From Arthrobotrys musiformis (taxonomy: Eukaryota > Ascomycota > Orbiliomycetes > Orbiliales > Orbiliaceae): a stretch of 64,000 nt of DNA. A program made the position numbers and the translations under genes. This document shows positions 47,548-57,688 of the stretch, piece by piece (the first letter of the stretch is position 1; each line of letters starts with the position of its first letter). The notes below the pieces were generated by a model. That model worked only from the letters and a program-made list of their open reading frames with translations, was not told where the DNA came from and searched no databases. The stretch is from assembly GCA_036971715.1 (NCBI GenBank), contig JAVHJL010000005.1:558001-622000 (forward strand), read 5' to 3'.

Positions 47548-48082
47548 GTCACATTCCTTAGTGCCTCTAAGTTCTAGTCTTAAAAGGTTTATAATGGATT
47601 AGCTTTCGATACGGGACCTTCGGAGTCTTTTCACTGGCATCTCTTAAATACGATACATCTCGCCGGTCCGCCCTCTCACTAGCCTGTCCACATTCTTGTC
47701 AGAGAGATCCTTAGCGTTTATTTTCCGCGGCTCTTATATATTACATATAAATCCCATATACACTTTCGCTTCCCCCAGTTGAAGACGTCCATATACCCGG
47801 CTTCTGCTTCGAAGTTGCAGACCTTGCCTCGGTCGACAGGTCTTCGAGTTTCTAAAGTTTATATACCGCCTGTATCAAACCGAATTTTCTCTGAAAAATT
47901 TCTTTTTCTGTTTCTTTTCCCTCTCTTTCTCCCTCACCGATACTTCCCCGGATTCTTGGCTGCTACCAAACCAACAACGCGAACCCTCCAACGTCTTATC
48001 ATTTATCGATAATTCTTTCCAACCCAACAACTTATCTACAACAGCTTCCGGGTTCGTCGCATATTTTTAAATCCCATATACA

Positions 48083-49279
48083 ATGACTGCAATTCCAGGA
48101 TCCAGAGGCACATTAGTTGTCGTCAATTCGACTGGCCGCCAGACTTCTAGTGTTATCAGAGTAGCTTCTGCCATCGGATATAAAGTTCGGGCACAGCTAA
48201 GATCGGCGACCAAAGGACCTAAAGTAGCGCTCGCACAGGAGCTAGCATCGCTGCAGAACGTTGAACTAGTAGAAGGGTCATTGAGTGACCCGAATATCGT
48301 GAACAACTTGTTCAAGGGGGCAGATGTCGCCTTTATCAATACAACTTTCTGGGGGGACGAGGTAGCCATCGGAACAGCACTGGCGAAAGCGGCGAAGGAG
48401 GCCGGGATTAAGCATTACATCTATTCGAGCTTGACGGATCACAAGAAATGTTGGGGTAATCATCTCCCGCATCTCCCGTACTGGGCTACGAAACACCAGG
48501 TCGAGGAGTATATCCGGTCAGAGCTGTTGAAGGATATGCCTACAACCTTTGTCTACGCCGGGATATACAATAACAACTTTTCCACTTTCCATCACTTACC
48601 CTTATGGGAACTGCAATTGGCGGACGAGAAAGATGGCGGCGGATTCGTCTGGACTGCACCGTTCGACGAGGACTACAAAATGCCATTCCTAGACGCTGAA
48701 CACGACACCGGGCCGGCAGTTATCCAAATACTCAAGGATGGCCCCCAAAAGTGGAATGGAGCCAGGTAAGCCGTCTAAAGAAACACTTCCCACAATTCTT
48801 TAGGAATAAAATTTTGGCTAACTGTTTATTTCAGAATTCCACTGGCTTTTGAGTACCTCAACCCTAAGGAAATCGCTGCGGTATTCACAAAGGCTTTAAA
48901 TCGGCCGTTTACCTACAAGAAAAGTGGGCTTGAGATCAAAGCGAAACTACCCGATGGATATATGACACAAGTCCTTGCCATTGCCGAGCTATTCGGAACA
49001 CATAGAGCAGATTACTTCCCGCCGGGCATGACCGCACCGGGTCCAGCAAGAAAAATATGGCGCGGATGGCGCGGGCTCGAAGAATATGCTCGGGAAGTGT
49101 TCCCTATTGAAGAGGCGCATAATGGAAGGACATGGATGTACGGGGATGAGGAAGATGAGGATATAATGGACGGTGATGAGGATTTTGACGAGGAAGAAAT
49201 GGCTGGCAGTCCCGAGAATACCGTTGTTGGAGACGAGGACACAGCGATCTATAGCTATATCGGTGACCAGAAGCATTGA
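48083..49279 (+). CDS. nmrA: nitrogen metabolite repression regulator NmrA
   Basis: Two exons, 48,083-48,765 and 48,835-49,279, coding 375 residues; the 69-base intron has GTAAGC, a GCTAAC branch-like site and TTTCAG. The protein has an atypical SDR (Rossmann) fold without the catalytic Tyr-Lys pair. The dinucleotide loop is VVVNSTGRQTSSVIRVAS at the N-terminus. Family signatures follow: AFINTTFWGDE, YIYSSL, FVYAGIYNNNF, PFLDAEHDTGPAVIQI, KDGPQKWNGARI and REVFPIEEAHNGRTWM. In Aspergillus and Neurospora this protein binds NAD(P)+ and represses the GATA activator AreA/NIT2 under nitrogen sufficiency. The family match is close enough to call an nmrA orthologue. Odd: after the usual C-terminal block it continues about 45 residues as a strongly acidic tail (DEEDEDIMDGDEDFDEEE, then ending GDQKH). 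GATA motifs upstream suggest feedback control. Confidence 0.93.
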
Positions 49280-50891
49280 TTGCTACTTTTATTGGCGTAC
49301 CGGGGGCATAAATTTTCTTTTTGGCTACATCGTTTCTACATCATGACGACATTTTACGGACTATCTTTTTTTTCATTTTTTCCATCTTTTCTTGCTATGG
49401 GGAATCAATCACGATATCCAAGCATCCATTCGAAACCACATTTTCAGGCGCAATTCAAGGACCACCGGATATTCCAGCTTTTCACCAATTCCCTCTCCTC
49501 AGATTCATATGCTATAAACCACCCAAAAAAAGTTCTTCCCGCTACTCGAGTGACCACCGACAATTTCGGGTTAATCCTCAACGTTTTCCCATTTCTGTAC
49601 TCAGTTTGATTTTTTGGCAAGTTTTACGCAACCAAACTCCACACAGTTTTTAACCACAAAAAATCACCAAAACCAAAAGTTCTTTTTTCCACTTGCATGC
49701 TCTGTGCTAAGGTTGATAATCATTCAAGCGGCTCCCTTTTACTTCTTTGGCGTTCGAAACTCCTCTTTTCTTGTTATTATTTCTGTACGTATAACCGTTG
49801 GGGCGAGGGAAGCAAAAAACAAAATACTACGTGGCCAGATACATCCATTGTACGACCATTCGAAGGTATTTCCGAGGAATCAAGATGCATTCGCCATCGT
49901 ATACCCTAATTAATTCGTTTTTAGAAAAATAAGCTCATTATTTCCCATTATAAGCCAGTCCGCTTTCGTTAAACGTCATCCCATGAGGACGTGCAGTCGT
50001 GATATAGATATGGGGTTGTTATATTAGTAGCAGTAAGAAAGGGAAAAAAACCACCAAACCTTGTTTCTTTTTACCTAAGATTTATGTGATGAAAAAGGGA
50101 CCGTCAGAGCTTAAAACACCACCCACCCACGCCAGCCTTTTTGCCTGGCCCCAAAAAAATTTTCGTCTATGACTGCTAGGCCTAGAGCTCTACCATTTGT
50201 CCATCCGATATGGTGCCAAGCTCGATAGGGTCAAAGAAAAAGTCGAAGACTGTGGAAGCCTTTTCTGATCTCTTGGGGTCTTACTGTGCAGCTTCATCCT
50301 AGCTAGCTAGTTAGCTGGCCAGCTGGGTACTTAGCTTAGCTATACCGGTCTCGAACGTGTGTGACCTGGGCTGCTGCTAAGATTGGCTCGATTCACTTGT
50401 CTTTCTTTCTGAAATTTCTATTGGGAGCTTGGGAATTTTACATAAACGATTAATTTCGAGGACCACACGTCCTCTATAGCCGGAATTTCGATTCACGGGA
50501 CCCATTAATGTAAAAGGACTCTTGCCGACACGGAAAACTCTCCGAATAAACGGGGGCAAGGGCTCAATGGTTACCAATAGAACCGCCCATGAGGAGCAAC
50601 AGGCAAGCTCGGTTTCCAATTTGTCTGGTTGTACGTTATCCGTTACTGCCCTTTCTTCCCTTCGACATGCAACAGCTATTCTTTAGCTTCGGGTGTATGC
50701 GAAGCTGCAGCTCCTAGTACTTGTGTATATATGTCGAAGCTTCTTTTCTTTTCTTTTTGAAGGAGAGGTGGTTGGCTATTATACATCTTCGCAGGCATAT
50801 TGATACATGTTTAAACTTGCAATTGCTCCACTGCATATTCCCAAACCAACAGATTGTACAAAATTATACTGCACAAGTACTTTTAGCTTTC
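49280..50891. other. intergenic between convergent genes
   Basis: NmrA (+) and the asparaginase gene (-) converge here. A cluster of AGCT/CTAG tetramers lies at about 50,295-50,340 (TAGCTAGCTAGTTAGCTGG). A segment at about 50,164-50,190 shares a 15-base match with 1,381-1,395. No gene is supported; open frames are pyrimidine-rich chance frames. Confidence 0.55.
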
Positions 50892-53800
50892 TCATACACC
50901 CGCCAAAGCCCAACATTCTACCGCCTCATTATCAATCCCGTTCCCAAGCGATGCATTGTGAATCTGAGATCCACCCGCTCCACCACCACTACCTCCTGCA
51001 TGCACATCCGGTACTTTCAACATAACCGCTGCTCCGGCCGCACTACCACTGTCCGCAGAAGAAGCCGGAGTCGAAAGACTAACACTACTGCCGCTAACGC
51101 TTCCATTCGCAGAAGTACCCGCAACGGGGGAATTTGACATGCTAGAAGTCGAGCTCCTGATCGCTTTCTGCTTGAGCATTTCCGCGAGTTCCATTTCGTC
51201 CGGATGTAAATGCGCCCCGGCCTCACGGAGGAGTTTTACATTCTCGGGATACCCCGCGTCTGCGGCCAGGTATAGCGGGGTGTGGTTTTCGCGATTGCGG
51301 ATGTGCACCGATGCGCCCCGCGAGAGGAGGTGTCGCAGGACTTGACTGTTTGATTGGATTGCGGCATGGTGCTATTTTTTTTTTAAAAGTAGGCAAGTGG
51401 GATTTTTAGGTGATCACGTCAGCTTAGTCTGGTATGAGGGTGTATTATGGCGTGGGCTTTTTTAGGATAAGAAAGGGAAGAGGTAGGTAAAAAGTACGTG
51501 GCTACGGCTACGATTGGGACTGCAGTTTCAACTTCATACGTATCGAGAGGTCACGCATACATTATTTTTCACCCTTGAGATTGGGGGTAAGAGGATGCCC
51601 ATTCATAGGCCCCCCAGGCGGATATGGGGGGCAAAGGGAATGGCGATGGAACTCCGCAAAAAACGCCCATGCATGATAAAGAGCAAATGTGTCCACGAGA
51701 TCATAGTCTCTTTCTGGAATCGTCTCTGAAATAGAAAGGGAACGATAATTGATAAAGAAAAAGGAAGTATGAAATAGATCCAAAGGAAGCTGTACAAAGA
51801 AATCAACCGAGAATAGAATAGAGGAAGTTGAACAAAAAAATCCCACGCCATAAATGCACGAATGCAGCAAATAAAAACCAATGGCGGCTGGTCGCTAAAG
51901 AGATAAGATATTGCGACAGAGACTCCAGAAATGACGATCCCGTGATACGCACTCACACCATGCATGGGGACACACTCACTTTCCATACACACCTTTTTTA
52001 CTTTTACTTTTTTTTTTCTTTCTTTCTTTCTCTTCAATCCCATCTCATCGGAAGGAAGTCGGTGCTGTAAGTGGCAAAAACTGCGGTGTCTGTTGCTTCA
52101 TGTCCGATACATTTACAACATTCTCTTTCTCGCTGAAGGGTAAAACTTCATCTACTACGACGCTCTTTCGATCACAGATTGTTGAAGCACGGTCACAACT
52201 GCAGTCCCTCGACGATGCCATAGACACGGAGGCAGAATCACACGGCGAAGATTCTAGGGAAAACTGGACGTCGCTTACCAACGGTGTTCTCCCCGCATAG
52301 TCAACCTCGTTGAGTAACCACCCCTCTTGGGCGACCAATACCCGCTCGATTTCGTCCAGGTCGCCGTCTCGGATTGCGTAGCCCAGGCGAGAGATGGATT
52401 CCATTTTTGGAGTCAAGCCGGGATGTTCGAAGAGGGTTTGGGATTGTTCGGTGAGTTCTCCTCGGAGGGAGTGTGACATTTGGAAGCGGATCTGGGTGTC
52501 CGTGAGGTTTTTACCCAGGAGCCATATGAGTTTTGTTAGGGCGGCTGGAGAGTACGTAAGATATCAGTATATAAATACACATATGGGATGTCCTTGATGG
52601 GGAAACATACCTTCGGATGTTAGATCGTGTCCGAATACGACACCCGCTCGACCTAGTGCCGTTCCAGGGGCATATAATGGGCTGACAGTGCCAGTTAAGC
52701 CTAACAAAAAATATGACGGGTTATTAGTTTTCCGAACCCCGGTCGACATGTGGTTTTCCGATACTTTAAATATCAGATATGACAAAAGATAAAACATAGT
52801 GAATGCTTATCTCAGTCACAGAGTTAGGGGGAGCGAGCTAGGAGAAAACTTACATTGTGTAACATTGACGATGATAATTCCTCGCCTGCATGCTTCACCT
52901 AGGACTTGCAGCAGTCTCTCATCCTCGGGCAAATTCCCTGCACCGAAGGTTTCCAAGACAAGTCCCTTCAAGTTCTTAAGGTTTAGAACACCTTCTACCA
53001 TCTCCGGTAGGATCCCCGGGAATATACGTAAACATGCAACCTGTGCGTCGAGATTCTCTTCGACTCGGAATTTTTCGATTGCATTCGGACGGGTTATCAG
53101 ATCCCATCGAGCCGTCGTATTGATCCCAACAGTTGCCAAAGGTGGGAAATTTGGAGACTGAAAGGCGGCAAATGCTGTGGCATTGACTTTTGTGGCACGG
53201 TTTCCACGGTATAGTTCATGATTGAAGAAGAGACAGACTTCGGGGATCATAAAATGGCCTGCAATGAGAAGAGAGCCCAGTAGATTGTCTGTGGCGTCAT
53301 TTTGGAGCTCTGTCATGGGTGTCTATGATATTGTTAGATTATACTAGTTCCCTTTCTGCCATTAGATCTAAAGTTCGACTTGGGCTTCATACCTGAGAAC
53401 CTCTGTGTGTGAGATTGAAGTTAGTATCTCTATTTCCACATTGTGTAACCATGGGAGTCTGTGTAACATACGTTAAGATAACTGGCTTGCCGAGATTTTG
53501 CAACATAAAGCTTAGTGCTGAGCTTGTGTAGGCTAGAGAGTCTGTGCCATGAAGGACGAGGAATGCGTCGAACTCCTTATAGTTGTTATATATAGTGAAA
53601 GCGATTTTCTTCCATCCTAGACTTCAAGCGTTAAAAAGTTTTCCAGGTCCCTTTTTTTTTCGAGAATTATTACAAACCTTTGGCGTTTATACTGCTACTA
53701 TCTAACAGTGGATTGAATTCCAGGACGCAGTATCTAATCTTTTTATGGTAGCTTGTTAAAGGGGTCCTCAGAGATTTGAGGACCCTTTCTTCACCGGTAT

Positions 53801-54238
53801 CCGTTCGCGCGACTAGCTCCTTTGTAGGAGAATTATCATTAAATGATGGCCGGATGGCCAAACATGAGTCTAGGAAACCTTCCGCCTACACAGCCTATCA
53901 GCATCAATGCAATCTTTAAGAAAAGGTTACCCTGGTCTAGGGACCTTGATAACGGGATCGGATATGCACATACGGGTACGTAGCCGTTCGGGCTCCTACG
54001 CATGCATATAGTACCCCCTGACGATAAGATAACGGATTTGTTAGGATGCGACTTCTTTTTGCATACAAATTGCCATTGTATGGATGGTGGCAATATATCG
54101 AAGCTGTGTCTAAACGTTTTATGACGCAACACGGGCAGGCACGCTAGACTTACCTGTCATGATAATGAGGACCCTGGATTCGGAGACTGCTTCTTCGTAC
54201 TCAACGAAGCTCTCCCGGCGCATCTTTGCGGTGACCAT
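50892..54238 (-). CDS. cytosolic L-asparaginase with C-terminal ankyrin repeats
   Basis: Nine exons on the minus strand: 54,238-54,154, 54,017-53,974, 53,885-53,678, 53,616-53,472, 53,402-53,393 (10 bases), 53,322-52,854, 52,700-52,611, 52,544-52,279 and 51,371-50,892, coding 598 residues. It hydrolyses asparagine to aspartate and ammonia. The type I asparaginase domain shows MTGGTI (residues 27-32), NGYVP, LHGTDSLAYT (134-143; Thr137 and Asp138), LTGSQTPMTE and a lysine in RATKVNA, matching the catalytic Thr, Thr-Asp and Lys set. No signal peptide is seen, so a cytosolic location is likely. From about residue 400, ankyrin repeats follow, with the first joined seamlessly across the last intron (DYAGRTPL then HHAAIQ) and a second in NHTPLYLAADAGYPENVKLL. 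The last 100 residues are Ser/Gly/Ala-rich. Odd points are the 10-base exon and the final intron of 907 bases. Confidence 0.9.
51372..52278 (-). other. 907-base intron of the asparaginase gene
   Basis: Donor GTAAGC at 52,278 and acceptor AATAG at 51,372-51,373. All other introns of this gene are 61-153 bases. If retained, the frame stays open for 77 Ser/Asp/Val-rich codons (to a stop at 52,045) and would replace the distal ankyrin part. A CT-rich stretch on the plus strand lies at about 51,990-52,035. Confidence 0.7.
53393..53402 (-). other. 10-base micro-exon of the asparaginase gene
   Basis: Minus-strand AGGTTCTCAG lies between CACACAG and GTATGA. It completes the Thr codon and encodes Gly-Ser-Gln of the conserved TGSQ motif; phases on both sides require it. 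Confidence 0.85.
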
Positions 54239-56173
54239 TGTGGATGGTATTGAAGGTTCTTTCTGAAGGTATTGCGATCAGAGATATATATTTATATATT
54301 TATGTGTGTCGGAGCCGTATGTGTCGGTGAGGATGTTGGTAGTATAGTATATGTTATAAAAAATTGATTGTTGGATATTCAATATATGAGGTTGTGAAAG
54401 AAATAAATGTATGTAGATTAATATTAATTATGTGAAGAATCGGTATACACAACGATTCGACTGTTGTTTCCACCGTCGCATAACCCTATGTTTTTAATAC
54501 GAGATATTATATTGAAAAGAGATTTTAAGGGAGGATGAGCTCAAGACCTTATATAATCAAATATAGAGAGACACTGGTTAGCTTGCAGTTGGTTGCTGTT
54601 GAATGGTGAGCTCATGCTTCAAGGATATCAAAAATGGGTTATCTGGGGTGACAAGAGTGGCGTCCTAAAAGAAAAAGAGGGCCGAAGTCGCCTTAGTAAA
54701 AAATGAGATCACGGGCTGGATTGCTTTCTATGGCGTTAATCAAGAGTCAGACACACATTTTTTTTTTTGTTATAGGAGAAACTTTTTTCGCACTTCCGAC
54801 TAAAAATCTATAAAACTCTCTATGCTTTGTCCGTTCCAGGAAGGGTGTTTGTTGGATTCGACGTTCCATTGATAGCCGGGAGGTATCGATTACCCCATTG
54901 TAACTGTGCCCATGTCTTTGGTTTGTTCTTACCAGCGGTTCCGGTTTGTTTAGGGAAATATTTTTTCCCTCCCATTCTTTCCTTATCTGCCAGCTTGCAG
55001 GGTAAGGAAATGGGCCGAGAAAAAATCGGAAGGGCCGTTGATAGGCAAAAGAAGAGGAAGCGAAGTCCCTATCATGCATCACGATGCCATGGTCATTGGT
55101 CGGCCTTGCATATTTTTTTTCTCTTACGAGGGGAAGGCATGCTGCAGGTTAGCTAAGCGGCATGAAAGAGGAAAGCAAATACTTGGTACTTACTTGCCTA
55201 TTCACACCGTGGTTCCGCGAGGAGAGCTCGACAACCGGCCTGGAACGTTGGTATAGTGTGAACATTGGAATAAGAAGTTGGGCTGCAGGTACGGGAGTCG
55301 CCCGAAAATTTGGGCCAGAAGTTTAAGAAACTTTGACACCCGATCGAGCCAGGATTCTCCACGATTTAGGGAAGGAATTCGGGTGTCCGCATGCTCAAGG
55401 GGGCTTAAGGTCCTGTACCAGCGGGCAGCGGCCTCTAGCTCTAGCATTTTCAGGCCCTCAGCCGTCGTGCGATTTGCTAATAAATTGGCTAATGCCGCTT
55501 CCTACGAATGTATGACCTGGACCTCAACAAAAAAAATCCTTAGTTACTCCTCTCGATGGCACGAGAGTTGAGATCTCAAGAAGGTTTGGGAATGGTGATG
55601 CATACATACATAGTCTAATGTGGATTCCACACACACACAGTGGGTCGGGAGAAGACGGAAGGGCAGGGGACGGCTTACAAGCTTGGAGAAGCGCTCCTTC
55701 GTGATGTTCACATTTAGACTGTTGGATGCGAAGATTATAGGTTCAAAAGGCAATATCTTAGGTAAAGAAGGGGTAATGAGAACTGAACAATGTCTCCGAC
55801 CGAACATCACGGGTCATGTTGAAGTAATGCTTCGTCAATATTACGCCTTCACTAAGGCTTCCGCTCGACTTTGTGCTGGTGTCCGAACCGCGGTCTGGCC
55901 GGCCATCATCTGAACGAGGCGTCGTCAGCAGCCCATGGCCACTGCACTGCTTTGCTGCGCTCACCGTATGTGCGCCTGCTGGTGGCCATCCACCAACCTT
56001 TGAAGCTTTGAAGGCAGAATCGAGCATCTCGTGAGCTCAATGAATCGATTTTGAGTTGAGCATTGCGTGAGGCCGTACAGATCATCACGATATCACGGAA
56101 TCTTCTCAAGCCTCCCCGGAGATCAGAGAGACTTCTTCCATCCTTCTCTTCCTTCTTTCCCATCCACTACAAC
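54239..56173. other. intergenic, divergent promoters
   Basis: Lies between the asparaginase gene (-) and a candidate small gene (+). The 54,260-54,560 part is A/T-rich with TATATTTATATATTTAT. The part just before 56,174 is a CT-rich leader (TTCTTCCATCCTTCTCTTCC). Open frames up to 111 codons near 54,747-55,913 overlap on both strands and are not recognised. Confidence 0.55.
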
Positions 56174-56560
56174 ATGGGAAACCCGTCTTCGCTTTCCCGC
56201 CCTTGTGTGTGAGTCTTGACACCTACCAACAAATACAAATCCTGGCTCATGCATAACTGCTTGCTGGATTTAGCAACCGGATATCAGATCTGGCATCCAT
56301 TTATCTTATTTCTAATCTAAGTATAACCTCCTCGATCCAACCCCGGATTCACCCATCGCGCGAGAAGCTATTAACTAATACCGGGGATATAACTAATAAT
56401 AACCGCTTAACTATCTGACAACAGCTGCGTGGGTTACCTTTCCAGATCCGTCTGGAATGCCCCTCAATCACACCAATTCTCGCAAGAAATTCGAGATGCA
56501 GGCATATACACCAGAACCAAATCGAAAGATGAAAATCACCAACTTTCCATCATCGGTTGA
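56174..56560 (+). CDS. candidate 56-residue protein with N-myristoylation-like start
   Basis: Proposed two-exon gene, 56,174-56,208 and 56,425-56,560. Exon 1 reads MGNPSSLSRPC and breaks at GTGAGT; the 216-base intron ends with CTGACAACAG, in which CTGAC fits a branch site close to the acceptor. The joined frame gives 56 residues ending QLSIIG. The leader before the ATG is CT-rich and the start context is ACAACATGG, both usual for expressed fungal genes. The N-terminus fits the myristoylation pattern (Gly2, Asn3, Ser6), and Cys11 and Cys13 could be palmitoylated, which would put it on a membrane. No family is recognised. It could instead be an upstream leader exon of the SANT gene 1.1 kb downstream. 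Confidence 0.35.
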
Positions 56561-57688
56561 TCCAACATGATGTCACGAAGGACCTCCAAGCCGACGCTCC
56601 AAGCGTGGAAGCGAATGACTGAGGACATATGAGCTGAGTGACTGTTCCAGCAGCCCACCGAACCCTTTTTTGGTATCTCAACGGAACGGAACCAATCTTG
56701 ATATCATGATGTCTATGTATCAATACATATCGATATATCGATATCCCACACAGTATGCAAGTACTATCTCTGTGCCCTCAACCAGAGACAACCCTGGTCT
56801 GTCTTTCTGTCCTGAGCAGGCCACGGCGGCGAGGGTGTGTGCATGGCCTGAACTAGCTCGAATGCCAATGATTGGCTGGCTCCTAATTGAAGATTCTGGG
56901 CGTCTCCCAAACGGTGCCTGGGCTGTTTTAGCCTTTTGCTTTTCAAGATGGGGCTTTTTCCAGAACTTCGACATCTTACCTTTACATCTTTCCATATTCC
57001 ACTTCGATATCCTTCACCGACTTCCAACGGCCCCTTCCCCTCCCCCCTATTCCATCTTCAAGGGAACCATCACGACCACATACTGATCGAATACCCGTCT
57101 ACAGGCCACCTAGGCGTTTTTCTTTGGCTTTATCCGTCTTTTTCTCGGGAAAGGGTGGTGTTTTAAATCTTGGTTTTGGTGACTTGAAGATTCTGGTTGA
57201 TTTGATCCTGCCACCCTTTTTGACTTTTCGGTTTGAGTTTTGCATTGGATTTATTGGCATTGCCACTTTGAGAGTGACAGACAGCCAAACAGCCCAGCCC
57301 GGCCCAGCCTACTCTGCCCTGCCCCGGCCTGGCGAACAAGTTCAAACAACAAACATCCACCTCGAAAAACTCCGACTCTCACCAACCACTACCATCACTG
57401 CTACCAACCGTCACATTCATCATTCACATTCACCGACATCATCACCACCACCATCCTTTCTCCCTATCCGACACCCTGTTACCCACAGCACCACCGGGCC
57501 CCGTTTGAAGCCGTATGGGCCTGCGATTTCTCGAGATCCAACAGGACACAATACAGTGCAGCCGAGGCGTTTAACCGAGATTTTTATCATTCATCTGCTG
57601 CAACGAAATCTCCATCCAATCGGCGACTCGAAAGAGCCGTCGCGAAACTTGACGTGCACGACCACCCTTCACGACTGGGAAAATATAG
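56561..57688. other. promoter and long leader of the SANT co-repressor gene
   Basis: Contains CT-rich sequence and several short upstream frames, including long overlapping non-ATG frames at 57,124-57,798 and 57,240-57,935. ATATAG directly before the start codon at 57,689 could be the acceptor of a leader intron. No independent gene is supported. Confidence 0.5.

Larger units (their letters stand above)
44513..48082. other. intergenic; promoter and leader of nmrA at its right end
   Basis: Gene-poor 3.5 kb. Contains A13 (45,741-45,753), A23 (46,214-46,236) and A18 (47,467-47,484). A 114-codon ATG frame at 46,267-46,611 (+) overlaps an open frame on the other strand and is not recognised. From about 47,760 the sequence turns CT-rich, as in a fungal leader, up to the nmrA start. 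Confidence 0.55.

Noticed and set aside
52100..52300. 66-codon plus-strand ATG frame inside the long asparaginase intron
   Set aside because: Antisense to the intron read-through and without leader or known motif; the frame is short enough to arise by chance.
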